DNA of 64,000 nucleotides from Lysinibacillus fusiformis (GCF_016925635.1 NZ_CP070490.1:4532001-4596000); one strand, 5' to 3'; shown: positions 23,103 to 32,884, numbered from the stretch's first letter. The notes: generated by a model not told the origin, from the letters alone. Program-made: numbers and translations.

Positions 23103-23339
23103 TCAAAAGAAAGTTTGAATTGACACATATTCTATAAATAAAAATACCCCCATATAGATCCAACCATAAACTTTTTGCCCTCTTTGGAATTCTTTCATTC
23201 CTAAAATTAATATCAATAATCCTAAGAAGAAAATCAATAGGAAATTCCACTGGTAATCACTTGTGATAATTCCGTAAGTTGAGAGTGATACTACTATGAT
23301 TGAAAAAACAATTTGTAATATTGTTAGCAAAGCTACCAT
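23103..23339 (-). CDS. DUF3953-like small membrane protein
   Basis: About 78 residues with three hydrophobic helices and the motif LILGMKEFQRGQKVYGWIYM between the second and third, which fits the DUF3953 family of Bacillales. The ATG at 23339 is chosen over the GTG one codon upstream; the AAAAGG site is close to it. Function unknown. Confidence 0.6.
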   Translation of the reverse strand: MVALLTILQIVFSIIVVSLSTYGIITSDYQWNFLLIFFLGLLILILGMKEFQRGQKVYGWIYMGVFLFIEYVSIQTFF

Positions 23340-23717
23340 CACCTTTTAAATATTGTTCTTTGATTATACAATAAAACAGATAATTTAGATATAATTACCA
23401 ATTTTCACTTTAATGAAGATACCTATTCTCTTAAAAAATATGGACCTGCCATGTCTTGCTCCGAACAAATTTGTGGAGCGCAGGTCTGTCATTCCTGTTA
23501 ATTTATTGTTTTTATAGATACCCATAGAGGAAAATACCTACACATCATCCTGCTTCCGATTTTACACTATAGATTGCTTAAATTGATTGGTTTGGAACAT
23601 TCGTAACTCTTATTCTTCTGAAAAACATAACAGTTGCTTCTGCATTAACTATTCATTTCTTGAAATATCTGTTAAATTAATTTTAAGTTTATTGGATTAA
23701 GAATGGGGAGAATATCT

Positions 23718-24185
23718 ATGAAAAAATCGTATCATTTACTTATTTTTATTGGTGTAGTAATGCTCGCTCTATATGTTGTAAATAATAGTGAAATAACAGA
23801 AACAATTGCTAACAAAAATAGTACCCAGTATATAGTTAATGAAGATCCATATAAAGATTTTAGAAGTGATAACACACAAACAGATTTAGAAAACATTATC
23901 AAAAACGAAGCTGATAAATTCATGATAGAAAATTTCGGAAGTTATACTAAAACTACTTGGTTTGACTCAGTTTCAGCTACATCAACTTCCATAAATAAAA
24001 ATGGAAAGTATTTCTTAGTACAATCAAAAGATACAGAACACGATTCACAAGCAAAGCAGTTTGTACAAGGATTATTAATGTACTTTAATTCAAAGACATT
24101 AGATAAATCATACAAAGTAGATAAAGTAATTTTAGTAGATCAAGATTTCAATATTCTATTTGCATTCGAAATTATAAAATGGTAA
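23718..24185 (+). CDS. Hypothetical membrane-anchored or secreted protein
   Basis: MKKSYHLLIFIGVVMLALYV is a signal or anchor helix. The remaining 130 residues are extracellular, polar, with no cysteines; the C-terminus YKVDKVILVDQDFNILFAFE resembles small beta-sandwich domains. ATG 23718 follows GGGAGAA. Family unknown. Confidence 0.6.
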   Translation: MKKSYHLLIFIGVVMLALYVVNNSEITETIANKNSTQYIVNEDPYKDFRSDNTQTDLENIIKNEADKFMIENFGSYTKTTWFDSVSATSTSINKNGKYFLVQSKDTEHDSQAKQFVQGLLMYFNSKTLDKSYKVDKVILVDQDFNILFAFEIIKW

Positions 24186-24254
24186 AAATAACAATATTTA
24201 AAAAGAAGCAACCTCAGGTAAAGCTTTGCACCAATCTAATAGAAATTACTGCGG

Positions 24255-24595
24255 CATTTTGAAGAAGTAGCTTATAGAATGTGCTTGAAAGTTTTTTTTG
24301 TTGGCCTGATAAGAGTCAGGCCTTATTTGTTAATGTGTGGCATTTTATTTTTCTTAATTAAAACCAATCTCCACAGCAACAATGGCTTGACTTTTGTCAT
24401 GAACTATCACATGACTTATTTCATACAGGCGATCAATTTCATATGTATCCCCTATTTCGTAAATACACGGAATATAAGGCTAACAATTTTATGTACCACG
24501 CTTGTATTCCTACTTTTATTTAGGAAATGTTGTCTATACATAATGATACAGCAAAAACAAATATTCAAGTTATGCAAATTTTTAACGTGGACTAA
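24255..24595 (+). pseudogene. Decayed second copy of the ImmA-type protease gene
   Basis: The DNA parallels 16530-16870 base by base for most of its length. It still encodes CHELSHDLFHTGDQFHMYPL (in part), then KANNFMYHACIPTFI followed by an in-frame stop, and MQIFNVD at the end. Frameshifts break the front part. It is clear evidence for a second, now degraded, element of the same phage family beside the intact one. Confidence 0.85.
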
Positions 24596-24604
24596 TAACG
24601 GGTC

Positions 24605-24740
24605 TTTACACAAAACATAGGTGTTGTTACTGCATGATCTAATTGTCCTTTAAATGTAACGTGCAAATTCGTTAATGCGACAATCGATTCCACAATACAA
24701 ACTGCTAGATTATGATGTTCAAGAATCCCTGCATCCATTA
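24605..24740 (-). pseudogene. Fragment of an M20 carbamoylase-like gene
   Basis: The minus strand reads MDAGILEHHNLAVCIVESIV and then LHVTFKGQLDHAVTTPM, close to the family block ending HAGTTPM seen in the intact gene at 27343. Only this 45-residue piece remains, so it is a relic of a paralogue. 24741-25045 holds no supported gene. Confidence 0.45.
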
Positions 24741-25045
24741 TTTTATAAGAATGCTCCCTTTTTCATCTTCTTAAGGAGTGTGCAACTCGATTAAAACCAT
24801 AGATTTTGGTCGCACCAATTTGGCTAAGCTTTTGTAAACGCTAACACGCTCATATTTAGGGTATGGATTATTTGTAAAGTCTTGTACTGTATCAGGTTAA
24901 ATGCTTTCTGTTGAGCACCTTTCCCCTACTTCACTCAACGAATAATCTACTATAGATATGGTCCAAACCTAAATATCAGCACTTACTTACTTTTGGTGAT
25001 AAATCATAAAAGGGAGGAATATGACTTCTATTCCCCCATAAGAAA

Positions 25046-25816
25046 TTATATAGTTGGATGCATACTGTTTAAAAACTGTGTAATACGGGGATTTGCTTTC
25101 TCACCAAAAATTTGGTCTGGTGTTCCTACCTCTACAATTGCACCTTGTTCCATAAATACAACACGATCTGATACTTTACGAGCGAACTCCATTTCATGGG
25201 TTACGATAATCATCGTCATGCCACTCTCTGCAAGGCTTTTCATAATTTGCAATACCTCATTCACCATCTCTGGGTCAAGTGCCGAAGTAGCCTCATCAAA
25301 TAACATAACATGTGGATCCATTGCTAATGCACGTGCAATTGCAATTCGTTGCTGTTGGCCACCCGATAAATCACTAGGGTGATCGTCACGTTTATCAGCT
25401 AGTCCCACTCGCTCTAAAAGCTTTTCAGCAATTTTAATAGCTTCTTCACGTGACATTTTCTTTACCTGTATGGGACCTTCAATAATATTTTCAAGTACGG
25501 TTTTATGCTTCCATAAATTAAAGTGTTGGAAAACCATACCGATGTTTTCACGTACTTTGCTCATTTGAATTTTAGACCGTAATGTTAGTTGATTTGAGCG
25601 ATTTACTTTATATTTAATTGGCTGATTCTCAAAATTCACAACACCTTCAGAAGGTACCTCTAAAAAATTTACACAACGTAGTAGAGTGGACTTCCCCGAA
25701 CCGCTTGGACCAATTAAAGAAACAACTTCGCCTTGATTAATCGATAAATTAATATTTTTGAGTGCATGCTTATCTCCAAAATATTTATTAATATTTTTTA
25801 ATTCTAATATTTCCAT
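25046..25816 (-). CDS. Polar amino-acid ABC transporter ATPase
   Basis: Walker [10 protein letters not shown] (about residue 37), Q-loop [10 protein letters not shown], signature [15 protein letters not shown] and Walker [13 protein letters not shown] are intact; the 256-residue length is that of GlnQ/HisP-type ATPases. It energises the permease directly upstream and the binding protein beyond it. It is the last gene of the putative ureide operon. Confidence 0.95.
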   Translation of the reverse strand: MEILELKNINKYFGDKHALKNINLSINQGEVVSLIGPSGSGKSTLLRCVNFLEVPSEGVVNFENQPIKYKVNRSNQLTLRSKIQMSKVRENIGMVFQHFNLWKHKTVLENIIEGPIQVKKMSREEAIKIAEKLLERVGLADKRDDHPSDLSGGQQQRIAIARALAMDPHVMLFDEATSALDPEMVNEVLQIMKSLAESGMTMIIVTHEMEFARKVSDRVVFMEQGAIVEVGTPDQIFGEKANPRITQFLNSMHPTI

Positions 25817-25827
25817 GGGTTCCCTCC

Positions 25828-26484
25828 TTACTTATTGTTATTTGCTACTTTTAATTTTTTCTCTGTCCATGATTGTAGTAGCATTAATGAGCTCGTCATA
25901 ACTAAGTATAATATGGCTGCCACACCTAATGTTTCATATGGTAGGTATGTACTACTATACTGTGTTTGAGCATTTAACATTAAATCTGGTACGGTAATAA
26001 CCGAAATTTGCGCCGATTCCTTTAATAAAACTACAGAGTTATTAATATATGGTGGGATAATTAGACGCACCATTTGCGGTATTTTTATTCGAAACATAAT
26101 TTGAATAGGTGTCATCCCGATTGCTTCTGCCGCCTCAACCTGACCTTTATTAATAGCCATCATACCTGAACGAATAATCTCAGCCTTATATGCTGCAGAG
26201 TTCAATGACATTGCGAACAATGCTGCGGTAAATGCACTTAACTTAATATCAAACGGAGTTGCATAGTAAAATAGAAATAAAATAATTAATAGTGGTAATC
26301 CTCTAAATAGCCAGATATATACAGATGCTATATACTTTAAGATACGTATATTAGACATCTTACATAAGCACAATATAAAGCCTAAAACTGTTCCTAGTAT
26401 TATTGCTAGAATAGAGACCTTCAATGTAACCCATGCACCTTCTAAAAAGTACGGCATGGCATTTGAAATTACATCAAAATTCAT
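25828..26484 (-). CDS. Polar amino-acid ABC transporter permease
   Basis: About five transmembrane helices and the EAA loop [20 protein letters not shown] at about residues 135-155 identify the HisMQ/GlnP permease family. N-terminal [20 protein letters not shown] is typical. A single permease gene implies a homodimer. Only eleven bases separate it from the ATPase gene. Confidence 0.95.
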   Translation of the reverse strand: MNFDVISNAMPYFLEGAWVTLKVSILAIILGTVLGFILCLCKMSNIRILKYIASVYIWLFRGLPLLIILFLFYYATPFDIKLSAFTAALFAMSLNSAAYKAEIIRSGMMAINKGQVEAAEAIGMTPIQIMFRIKIPQMVRLIIPPYINNSVVLLKESAQISVITVPDLMLNAQTQYSSTYLPYETLGVAAILYLVMTSSLMLLQSWTEKKLKVANNNK

Positions 26485-26534
26485 CTATATCACATCCCTC
26501 TTTATTAAATTCATTCAGCTATCTTTCACAATGA

Positions 26535-27323
26535 CTAAAAGGTTTGACCAAAATATTTCATAGCGAGCTCATCAAATGTACCATCCTCTTTTTTCTTTTG
26601 AATCACCTTATTAATGGCTTCCAATAAATCATCTGAATCTTTAGCAATTGCGACAGCTATATCTTTTTCATCAAAAGGTTGACCGATTATTTCAATTTCG
26701 TTACCTGTTGTTGAATTGTTTATATACTCTGCCGCTGCTGGTAGACCAATTGCGACAAAATCAACACGGCCAGCGATTAAATCGGCAAAGCTCTCTGCAG
26801 CACCTGGATATGTTTTCAAATCTTTATAACCACCAATTTTTTTCACAACTTCCTCAAAAGCAGAACCTGCATTTACCCCAACAATTTTGCCTTCCATATC
26901 CTCAATGCCACTGACTCCCACAGTACCTTTTTTCACTACCGCTACTGCTCCATCCTTCGCATAAAATTCTGAGAAATCAACTGACTTTTTTCGTTCTTCC
27001 GTTGCATTTGCTCCTGATAAAACAACATCGAATTTGCCTGCTACTAAACCTGGTATTAAACCAGAAAATTGTCCTGTTACAAATTCCAGCTCTAGGCCTA
27101 ATTCATCTGCAATAATCGTCGCCCATTCGATATCGTAACCTGTTAGTTTATTGTTTTTGTCCATGTATGAAAATGGTCGGTAATTTCCTGTTGTCCCGAC
27201 AACTAATTTGCCCGCTTTCTCTACACGCTCTAATGCCGTTTGTGTTGAAGCTTCCTGTTTGTCCCCACATGCCCCTAATACAAGCGTAGCTACTGCCAAA
27301 ATTACTAAAAACCATTTTTTCAT
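26535..27323 (-). CDS. Amino-acid-type solute-binding lipoprotein
   Basis: The signal peptide ends in the lipobox LVLGAC, so the protein is anchored outside the membrane. The mature part is a family 3 solute-binding protein: KAGKLVVGTTGNYRPFSYMD, YDIEWATIIADELGLELEFV and YPGAAESFADLIAGRVDFVA. It delivers substrate to the adjacent permease. The genetic context suggests a carbamoyl amino acid, hydantoin or ureide, but the binding site alone does not decide this. Confidence 0.92.
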   Translation of the reverse strand: MKKWFLVILAVATLVLGACGDKQEASTQTALERVEKAGKLVVGTTGNYRPFSYMDKNNKLTGYDIEWATIIADELGLELEFVTGQFSGLIPGLVAGKFDVVLSGANATEERKKSVDFSEFYAKDGAVAVVKKGTVGVSGIEDMEGKIVGVNAGSAFEEVVKKIGGYKDLKTYPGAAESFADLIAGRVDFVAIGLPAAAEYINNSTTGNEIEIIGQPFDEKDIAVAIAKDSDDLLEAINKVIQKKKEDGTFDELAMKYFGQTF

Positions 27324-27342
27324 AAATGCAACCCCTATTGTT

Positions 27343-28521
27343 TTATTTTGATAAAGATACTAGCGTTTTAAGTAAAATATTCGTTCCGATTTCTATATCC
27401 TCCCACGATGAATACTCATCAGGGTGATGACTTATACCGTCCTTACTTGGTATAAAAATTAAGCCTGCTTTCGATAATGTAGCCATTGACTTCGTATCAT
27501 GATTTGCACCACTTAACATTTTTGTATAACTTACATCATTTTCTTCACACACATTCGTAATCGCTTGTTGAATACTTGCATCTAATGCATTTGGATATTT
27601 GACAACATCTCTTCGTAATGATGCATCAATATGCTGTTCACACCAGTCTGAAATCATCTCTTCTACCGACTCTATCTCTTCCCAAAGATCCCCGCGAATT
27701 TCAATCATACATTCAACAGCCCCTGGTACGACACTTGCTAAATTTGGATAAACATTGAATTCACCTACTGTTGCAACTAAATTACTCTCTTGTTTTTTTG
27801 CCACATTATTTACAAACTGTACTAAAGAGGCTGCTTGAAGCAAGGCATCATTCCGACGATGCATGGGTGTTGTCCCTGCATGACGGGCATCACCCTGAAT
27901 ACGGACGAAAACACGTAATATTCCAGAAATTGCCGTCGCTACACCAATTTTTGCCCTTTTTTCTTCCAATACAAAACCTTGTTCGATATGAAGTTCAAGA
28001 AAAGCTTCAAACTCATGTTGAGATCGAATGGCCTTCTCACATTGCGCCCATGTCAAATTAGCTATTTTCAATTTATCATCTGTATAAGACTCATCTAACA
28101 TGCCAGCTAAAGCTCGACTACCAAATGTACCGCCTAATGGGTTTGCCTCTTCCGCAACAAAAGCGATTAGTTCTAATGGTTTAGTTGGTTTATAGCCGTT
28201 TTCAACTAATGTCTGCAAACATTCTAACCCAGCTAACACGCCTAATGCTCCGTCGTATAAGCCACCATTTCTTACGGTATCTAAATGAGATCCAAAACTA
28301 ATTGAAGGCAGATTGTTAGCACCAAACTTTCCGAAAACATTGCCAACTGCATCTTCTTTCACGGTTACTTGGATTGCATTTAACTTACTCTTTAGCCACT
28401 CTAAAGCACCTCTCTCCTCAAGTGAAAAAGCAATTCGATTAAATCCAGCCTCTCCCGTATTGAATTGAGTTGCCAGTTCGTGAAAGTTTTCTTGTAAGCG
28501 CTTTAAATTAATGTGATACAT
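27343..28521 (-). CDS. M20-family carbamoyl amidohydrolase (allantoate/N-carbamoyl amino acid type)
   Basis: These zinc enzymes hydrolyse carbamoyl or ureido groups. Family motifs: SFGSHLDTVRNGGLYDGALG (metal ligands H and D), EEANPLGGTFGSRALAG, ELHIEQGFVLEE, the dimerisation block GDARHAGTTPMHRRNDALL and the C-terminal PSKDGISHHPDEYSSWED. At 392 residues it is full length. It overlaps the preceding MmgE/PrpD gene by 19 bases. Whether the substrate is allantoate, a carbamoyl amino acid or another ureide is not settled. Confidence 0.85.
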   Translation of the reverse strand: MYHINLKRLQENFHELATQFNTGEAGFNRIAFSLEERGALEWLKSKLNAIQVTVKEDAVGNVFGKFGANNLPSISFGSHLDTVRNGGLYDGALGVLAGLECLQTLVENGYKPTKPLELIAFVAEEANPLGGTFGSRALAGMLDESYTDDKLKIANLTWAQCEKAIRSQHEFEAFLELHIEQGFVLEEKRAKIGVATAISGILRVFVRIQGDARHAGTTPMHRRNDALLQAASLVQFVNNVAKKQESNLVATVGEFNVYPNLASVVPGAVECMIEIRGDLWEEIESVEEMISDWCEQHIDASLRRDVVKYPNALDASIQQAITNVCEENDVSYTKMLSGANHDTKSMATLSKAGLIFIPSKDGISHHPDEYSSWEDIEIGTNILLKTLVSLSK

Positions 28522-29849
28522 TCCCTCACCTCATCTACTTGTGCGATATAGTCTCTAAATGTAACGTCTTCAAGTTGTTGTATTGTTTCCATAAGTTTTT
28601 GCACATTAGGCAAACTTATTTTTTCGAATAATTCAGTATATTTATGTTGCAATGCTAGCTTTGGTAGCGGTTCTTTAAAGTTTCCTTTACCATCTAAAGC
28701 CAATCTCTCGATGACGCAATCATCTTCAAAAGTAATTCTAATCTTTGAAGGACGACTAGTTGGTAACATCCCTGTCAGTTCTACATCTTCTGTAACTTCT
28801 ATTTTTTCTATTAACGTTCGTACCTCATTATCTAAATTTTCTTGATAATGCGTATATAAACTTTTCTTCAGAAGCACCACTGCAACGGCATAAGGTATAG
28901 AAAATTTTGATGCTAATACTGTTTCTGGATACTTATTCGTTAATCGTGCTGCTAATGAGTATGTTGTTACTTCAACTTTTGTAATAGCTGCTACGCTGGT
29001 GCTTAATTCCTCCAAACAAGCCATAGCCGCATCGATTGCTGAATGCGTAAATCGACAAGTAGGATACAATTTAAAATAATTTTGATCCATTAAATATGCT
29101 TCATCTTCTTTTAGATTGAATAACGTATAGTCAATTGATACTGGTAGTAATTGGCCCCAAACATGATCCACTACACTTAAATGGCTTGAAAAACCAGCTT
29201 TCATAAAACCTAGCATTTGATATGAAATTTGATTGGCTAAACCAACATATAAGTTCCGAGCTGTTCGACCTTGTATTGCAGCCTGCCATGAAGTAACGAA
29301 TGGAAACGTTGCTGCTAACTTGGCCACTTCTACAATTTCATCATCTGTAAAGCCTTTTAATATTGCTGCAGCTACAGCACCTCCAACAATTCCCCAAGTA
29401 CCATGAGGATGTGCGTTGTCATCTAGCTTACTAGCATTTCCTAAGCGCGCACTTATTTCATAACCAATCATAAAAGCACGTAACACATCTTTACCTAAAC
29501 TATTTTCTTCATAAGCTGCAACATAGAGTGGACCAAATATATGGGCTGCAGGATGACCTTTTGCAAATTGGTTCCCCTCATCTAGTTCAAAGCTAACAAT
29601 AGCTGTTCCTGTTAAAACTAAAAAATCGAGTGGCTGTCTGGCTAGTGCCTGCCCTACTAAAGGAATATTCCCCTCGGACTGCTCTTTTATCATCTGTGAC
29701 ACTTCAGTAGCAGCTTGCATGCCATAAGCTGCTACCATAAATGTGTCTAAATAAATCCATTCAACACGCTCTTTAGTTTTTGCAGGTAACATGTCCCAAT
29801 CAACTTGTAATAAACGCTTTAATGCATCTTCAAAATGTTGAATTGACAT
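28503..29849 (-). CDS. MmgE/PrpD-family protein
   Basis: The family includes 2-methylcitrate dehydratase and cis-aconitate decarboxylase. Visible blocks: DEGNQFAKGHPAAHIFGPLY (about 95-115), AFMIGYEISARLG, HPHGTWGIVGGAVAAAILKG and YFKLYPTCRFTHSAIDAAM. 448 residues. Its place between two cyclic-amide and carbamoyl hydrolases is unusual and implies dehydration, isomerisation or racemisation of a pathway intermediate instead of the propionate route. Exact reaction unknown. Confidence 0.85.
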   Translation of the reverse strand: MSIQHFEDALKRLLQVDWDMLPAKTKERVEWIYLDTFMVAAYGMQAATEVSQMIKEQSEGNIPLVGQALARQPLDFLVLTGTAIVSFELDEGNQFAKGHPAAHIFGPLYVAAYEENSLGKDVLRAFMIGYEISARLGNASKLDDNAHPHGTWGIVGGAVAAAILKGFTDDEIVEVAKLAATFPFVTSWQAAIQGRTARNLYVGLANQISYQMLGFMKAGFSSHLSVVDHVWGQLLPVSIDYTLFNLKEDEAYLMDQNYFKLYPTCRFTHSAIDAAMACLEELSTSVAAITKVEVTTYSLAARLTNKYPETVLASKFSIPYAVAVVLLKKSLYTHYQENLDNEVRTLIEKIEVTEDVELTGMLPTSRPSKIRITFEDDCVIERLALDGKGNFKEPLPKLALQHKYTELFEKISLPNVQKLMETIQQLEDVTFRDYIAQVDEVRECITLI

Positions 29850-29862
29850 CCCTACACCTCAA

Positions 29863-31227
29863 TTATTGTTTATATGCCTTGCCTGGAACAAATGCACCAA
29901 ATCCTGGCTCTTTTGTCACTTTCTCTCCATCATAAACGGTTTCGCCACGTACAATCGTTTGCACAACTTTTCCGTTTACCTCTTGTCCATGGAATGGTGA
30001 AATTTTCGAATATGAATGGAATAGGTTTTCATCTACTGTCCAAACAACTTCCGGATCAATAATTGCAAAATCTGCATCAAATCCTTCTGCAATACGGCCC
30101 TTATTCGGTATGCCATAAATATCTGCAGGATTTTGTGCCATTACTTTTGCAAAATGCACAGGTGAAAATCCTTTTTCTACTACCATACTTTCAAACATTA
30201 ATGACCCCATAATATCTAAACCAGGCATACCGGATGCAGCTAGGAAAATATTATCTTTCCCTTTTTCTTTATGTGCCAATGACCAAGGAGCATGGTCCGA
30301 AGTAACAAAATCAAGATCATTCGTTTTTAGTTTCTCCCATAAGCCATCCACATCCTCTTGATAACGTAATGGTGGATTATTTTTTGCTTTTGGACCAAAT
30401 TTATCTAAATCATCACAGTTTAATAGTAAGTAAGTGTAACAGGTTTCTGATGTTACTTTTGTCCCTTGCTCTTTAAACAGTTTGATTAATTCCAGCGTAC
30501 GTGGGTGACTTACATGAACAATATGCAGCTTTGAATCTGTCCAATGCGCGAACTCCATAAGCTTTAATACAGCAGATGTTTCTGTATAAGGAGGACGGGT
30601 TTCCATATGTGCCTTCGGGTATACCTTCCCCGCCTTTTGATAGTCTTCAATCAGTTCGACAATGATTTCATCGTTTTCTGCATGGAACGCAGCGACTAGA
30701 TCATATTCCCGAAGTTGTTCCATTGCTTTAATAATTTCGTAGTCTGGAATACGTGGGAAGCGATAGGCATCTGTCTCGAATGTAGACATTTTAAATGCTA
30801 CTGCACCAGCTTCTGCTAATGGCTTAATTTGTTCCACACCGTCATATTTAGAAATTGTCCCCCATAAACAAATGTCTACGATTGATTGCTTATTTAAACG
30901 CTCAACCTTTTCCTTAAACATCTCTACATTGTTAATAGGATTGGGTAAGTCATATGGCATATCAAGGAATGTGGTAACTCCTCCTGCCGCAGCAGCTGCA
31001 CTTGTTACTTCAAAACCTTCATCTGGGTTACTAAAGCAATGTACATGGGCATCAATTAACCCTGGAAAAACATATTTTCCTTGAGCATTGACTATATTCG
31101 TTGCTTGAAGGTGTCCGATACCCTCCGAAATTGCTACGATTTTTCCATTCTGTACGCCAATCTCTCCTTCTACTACCTTTTCAGGTAAAACTAATTGACC
31201 TTGAATAACTACTTCAAATTGATTCAT
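29863..31227 (-). CDS. Allantoinase/dihydropyrimidinase-type cyclic amidohydrolase
   Basis: The metal-binding DAHVHC motif, AGGVTTFLDMPYDLPNP, the candidate carboxylated lysine in GAVAFKMSTF, HIVHVSHPRTLELI and the aspartate in TSDHAPWS define the family. The C-terminus VRGETVYDGEKVTKEPGFGA is allantoinase-like. ATG 31227 with GGGGGATGGGG is preferred to the frame's start five codons earlier. It probably opens a cyclic ureide such as allantoin or a hydantoin, feeding the M20 enzyme. Confidence 0.88.
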   Translation of the reverse strand: MNQFEVVIQGQLVLPEKVVEGEIGVQNGKIVAISEGIGHLQATNIVNAQGKYVFPGLIDAHVHCFSNPDEGFEVTSAAAAAGGVTTFLDMPYDLPNPINNVEMFKEKVERLNKQSIVDICLWGTISKYDGVEQIKPLAEAGAVAFKMSTFETDAYRFPRIPDYEIIKAMEQLREYDLVAAFHAENDEIIVELIEDYQKAGKVYPKAHMETRPPYTETSAVLKLMEFAHWTDSKLHIVHVSHPRTLELIKLFKEQGTKVTSETCYTYLLLNCDDLDKFGPKAKNNPPLRYQEDVDGLWEKLKTNDLDFVTSDHAPWSLAHKEKGKDNIFLAASGMPGLDIMGSLMFESMVVEKGFSPVHFAKVMAQNPADIYGIPNKGRIAEGFDADFAIIDPEVVWTVDENLFHSYSKISPFHGQEVNGKVVQTIVRGETVYDGEKVTKEPGFGAFVPGKAYKQ

Positions 31228-31248
31228 TTCCCCATCCCCCATTGTTTA

Positions 31249-31980
31249 TTAAAAATAATGTTCAATTTCTTCTTTTGCATCAAAAAGTTGTTCAATTATT
31301 TTTTGCTCCTCTACTTCCTTCATTCGCTCGGAAGGTCCAGCAATACTTAAAGCTGCGATTAAGTGATTATCCATATCATGTATTGGTACACCATACGCGA
31401 TTACCCCTTCATCTACTTCAGAATCAGAATACGAATACCCTTTCTCTCTAGTAACCTTCATATCTTCTTGAATTTCTTCTACAGAGGTTTTTGTTGTTTC
31501 TGTATATTTATGTAGCAATCCTCGTTTGCTTAATTGCTCTAATGTATCGTCTGGCATATACGCCAGTAATGTTTTTGTAGAAGCACCTGCATGTAGCGGC
31601 AGGATCTTCCCCTGTTCAGATGCTACTTTTATTGCTTTATCTGGTGTAACAACTTCCAAACAGACCGCCGAATATTCTGTAGGAATCGTCAAAATAATCG
31701 TTTCACCTAACTTGGTAGATAGATTTTTCATTACAGGAAATGCAATAGATGATAAATTAATATCGCTTTTCACATACTTGGCCAGCTGGAGAAAACGATA
31801 GCCTAACTTGTAATTACCTAGGCTTGTTTCAACAACATATCCTTTTTCTTTTAGAATTTTCAAATGCCTATAAACAGAACTTTGTGGGCTGTTTAATAAT
31901 ATTGCTATCTGCTGCACTGATAATTCCCTTGTTTCGTAATTGAACAGATCAATGATTTCTAATGTTTTTTCTGCACTCAT
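31249..31980 (-). CDS. IclR-family transcriptional regulator
   Basis: An N-terminal winged helix (TLEIIDLFNYETRELSVQQI, then PQSSVYRHLKILKEKGYVV) and a C-terminal effector domain (PLHAGASTKTLLAYMPDDTL, REKGYSYSDSEVDEGVIAYG, VPIHD) are clear. It heads the operon, 21 bases before the amidohydrolase, and probably controls it in response to a pathway compound. An inverted repeat at 32005-32024 lies upstream. Confidence 0.92.
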   Translation of the reverse strand: MSAEKTLEIIDLFNYETRELSVQQIAILLNSPQSSVYRHLKILKEKGYVVETSLGNYKLGYRFLQLAKYVKSDINLSSIAFPVMKNLSTKLGETIILTIPTEYSAVCLEVVTPDKAIKVASEQGKILPLHAGASTKTLLAYMPDDTLEQLSKRGLLHKYTETTKTSVEEIQEDMKVTREKGYSYSDSEVDEGVIAYGVPIHDMDNHLIAALSIAGPSERMKEVEEQKIIEQLFDAKEEIEHYF

Positions 31981-32004
31981 AGTAACACCTCTTCAAAAAT
32001 GAGA

Positions 32005-32024
32005 ATTGATTATCATTTATCAAT
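32005..32024. promoter_or_regulatory. Candidate operator upstream of the IclR gene
   Basis: A perfect ATTGAT/ATCAAT inverted repeat with an eight-base centre lies about 25 bases before the regulator start. The surrounding sequence also resembles a diverged Fur box, so the bound protein is uncertain. 32025-32305 shows no gene. Confidence 0.4.
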
Positions 32025-32305
32025 AATTGAATTCTAAATTATCTAAATATTATTTGTCAACGTTTTTTCAAGCAAAAATATACACAAGGTAGAATAAATC
32101 ATCTATTTTACATCCTCAAAAATTAAATAATCTTCTATCAAACCAGCAGTACGCTTAGTGTGAAACAATTCATTTATCCGCAGAAAAAATTATCAATACA
32201 TACTGACGATAATGGCAAATTCACTAAATTCACCTATAAATAATTAGTAAAAAATTTCTTTATATTACATATATCAACCAAAAAATATTTGGATGATTTA
32301 TGCAA

Positions 32306-32348
32306 AATAGCCGTTTATCTGAAAATTTTCTCCAGATAAACGGCTATT
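32306..32348. terminator. Strong 16-bp perfect hairpin
   Basis: AATAGCCGTTTATCTG is repeated in perfect inverse after an 11-base loop. Neither side has a long T tract, so it may be a weak terminator of the small minus-strand gene downstream or another RNA structure. Confidence 0.4.
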
Positions 32349-32370
32349 CGGTGTGCCTAAAAAGTGGCTT

Positions 32371-32398
32371 TTTTTGCATTTTAATGTACGTTAATCAA
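32371..32398. repeat. 28-bp repeat shared with 22211-22239
   Basis: Near-identical partner of the repeat at 22211, placed just after the small membrane protein gene of the third repeat-R cassette. Confidence 0.5.
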
Positions 32399-32424
32399 AT
32401 TGAAATATACTTATATACATCAAC

Positions 32425-32669
32425 TTACACAAAAAATAAATTATAAACTGCCATACTCACGGATAATAGAAATACAAATATTCCTGTGCTTAAAGACTTA
32501 ATAAAGTTTCTTTTATTATCACTTTTAAAATCGAAACTTTTATTAATTACAACTAACCCTAAAAGTGCAAACGCTAGATTAATATAGATAGGATTGAATG
32601 CACTAGGTATAACGAACAGGACCATTATCATTAATAAAAATTTACTTATGTATTTCCTTTTTTGAGCAT
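32425..32669 (-). pseudogene. Small membrane protein gene with a frameshift at an A-tract
   Basis: ATG 32669, twelve bases after AGGAGG, starts MLKK and then shifts out of frame at a run of six A (T6 at 32658-32663 on the plus strand). One extra A would join it to KRKYISKFLLMIMVLFVIPS and an intact frame with two transmembrane helices ending AVYNLFFV. Alternatively the ATG at 32631 serves as a start, but it has no ribosome site. Slippage, mutation or a sequencing error could explain this. Confidence 0.5.
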
Positions 32670-32728
32670 CCAGTAATAAAACCTCCTATGACTAAAATAT
32701 CTACATAACACATCATTAAAGCTAATTT

Positions 32729-32866
32729 TCATCCCTTATTTTTCTCTAAAAGTTGTTTTATTTTATTATCAGTATTTAATAATACTTGTTTAATCTGATG
32801 TTCTCTTTGTAATATCTGCTCATACTTTTCTTGAAATATAACTTTTATTTCAAGCAGATTTTGTAT
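32729..32866 (-). pseudogene. Short phage-like coiled-coil remnant without start codon
   Basis: TAGGAGGTGATAAG is followed by an open frame IQNLLEIKVIFQEKYEQILQ and further helix-forming residues ending LLEKNKG. No ATG, GTG or TTG is in frame after the ribosome site, so it is probably dead. The size and helix resemble XhlA-type phage lysis proteins, but this is only a resemblance. Confidence 0.35.
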
Positions 32867-32884
32867 TTCTTATCACCTCCTACA

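Noticed and set aside
13815..24600. Insertion sequences or transposases
   Set aside because: No transposase motifs (DDE, HUH) or terminal inverted repeats with target duplications were recognised in the window.
24279..24620. 113-codon plus-strand frame
   Set aside because: It is an out-of-frame reading of the decayed ImmA copy and reads through its remains; a similar shadow exists in the intact gene.
32001..32021. Fur box upstream of the IclR gene
   Set aside because: Resembles GATAATGATTATC-type sites only partly; the better symmetry is ATTGAT/ATCAAT, and the operon has no iron function.
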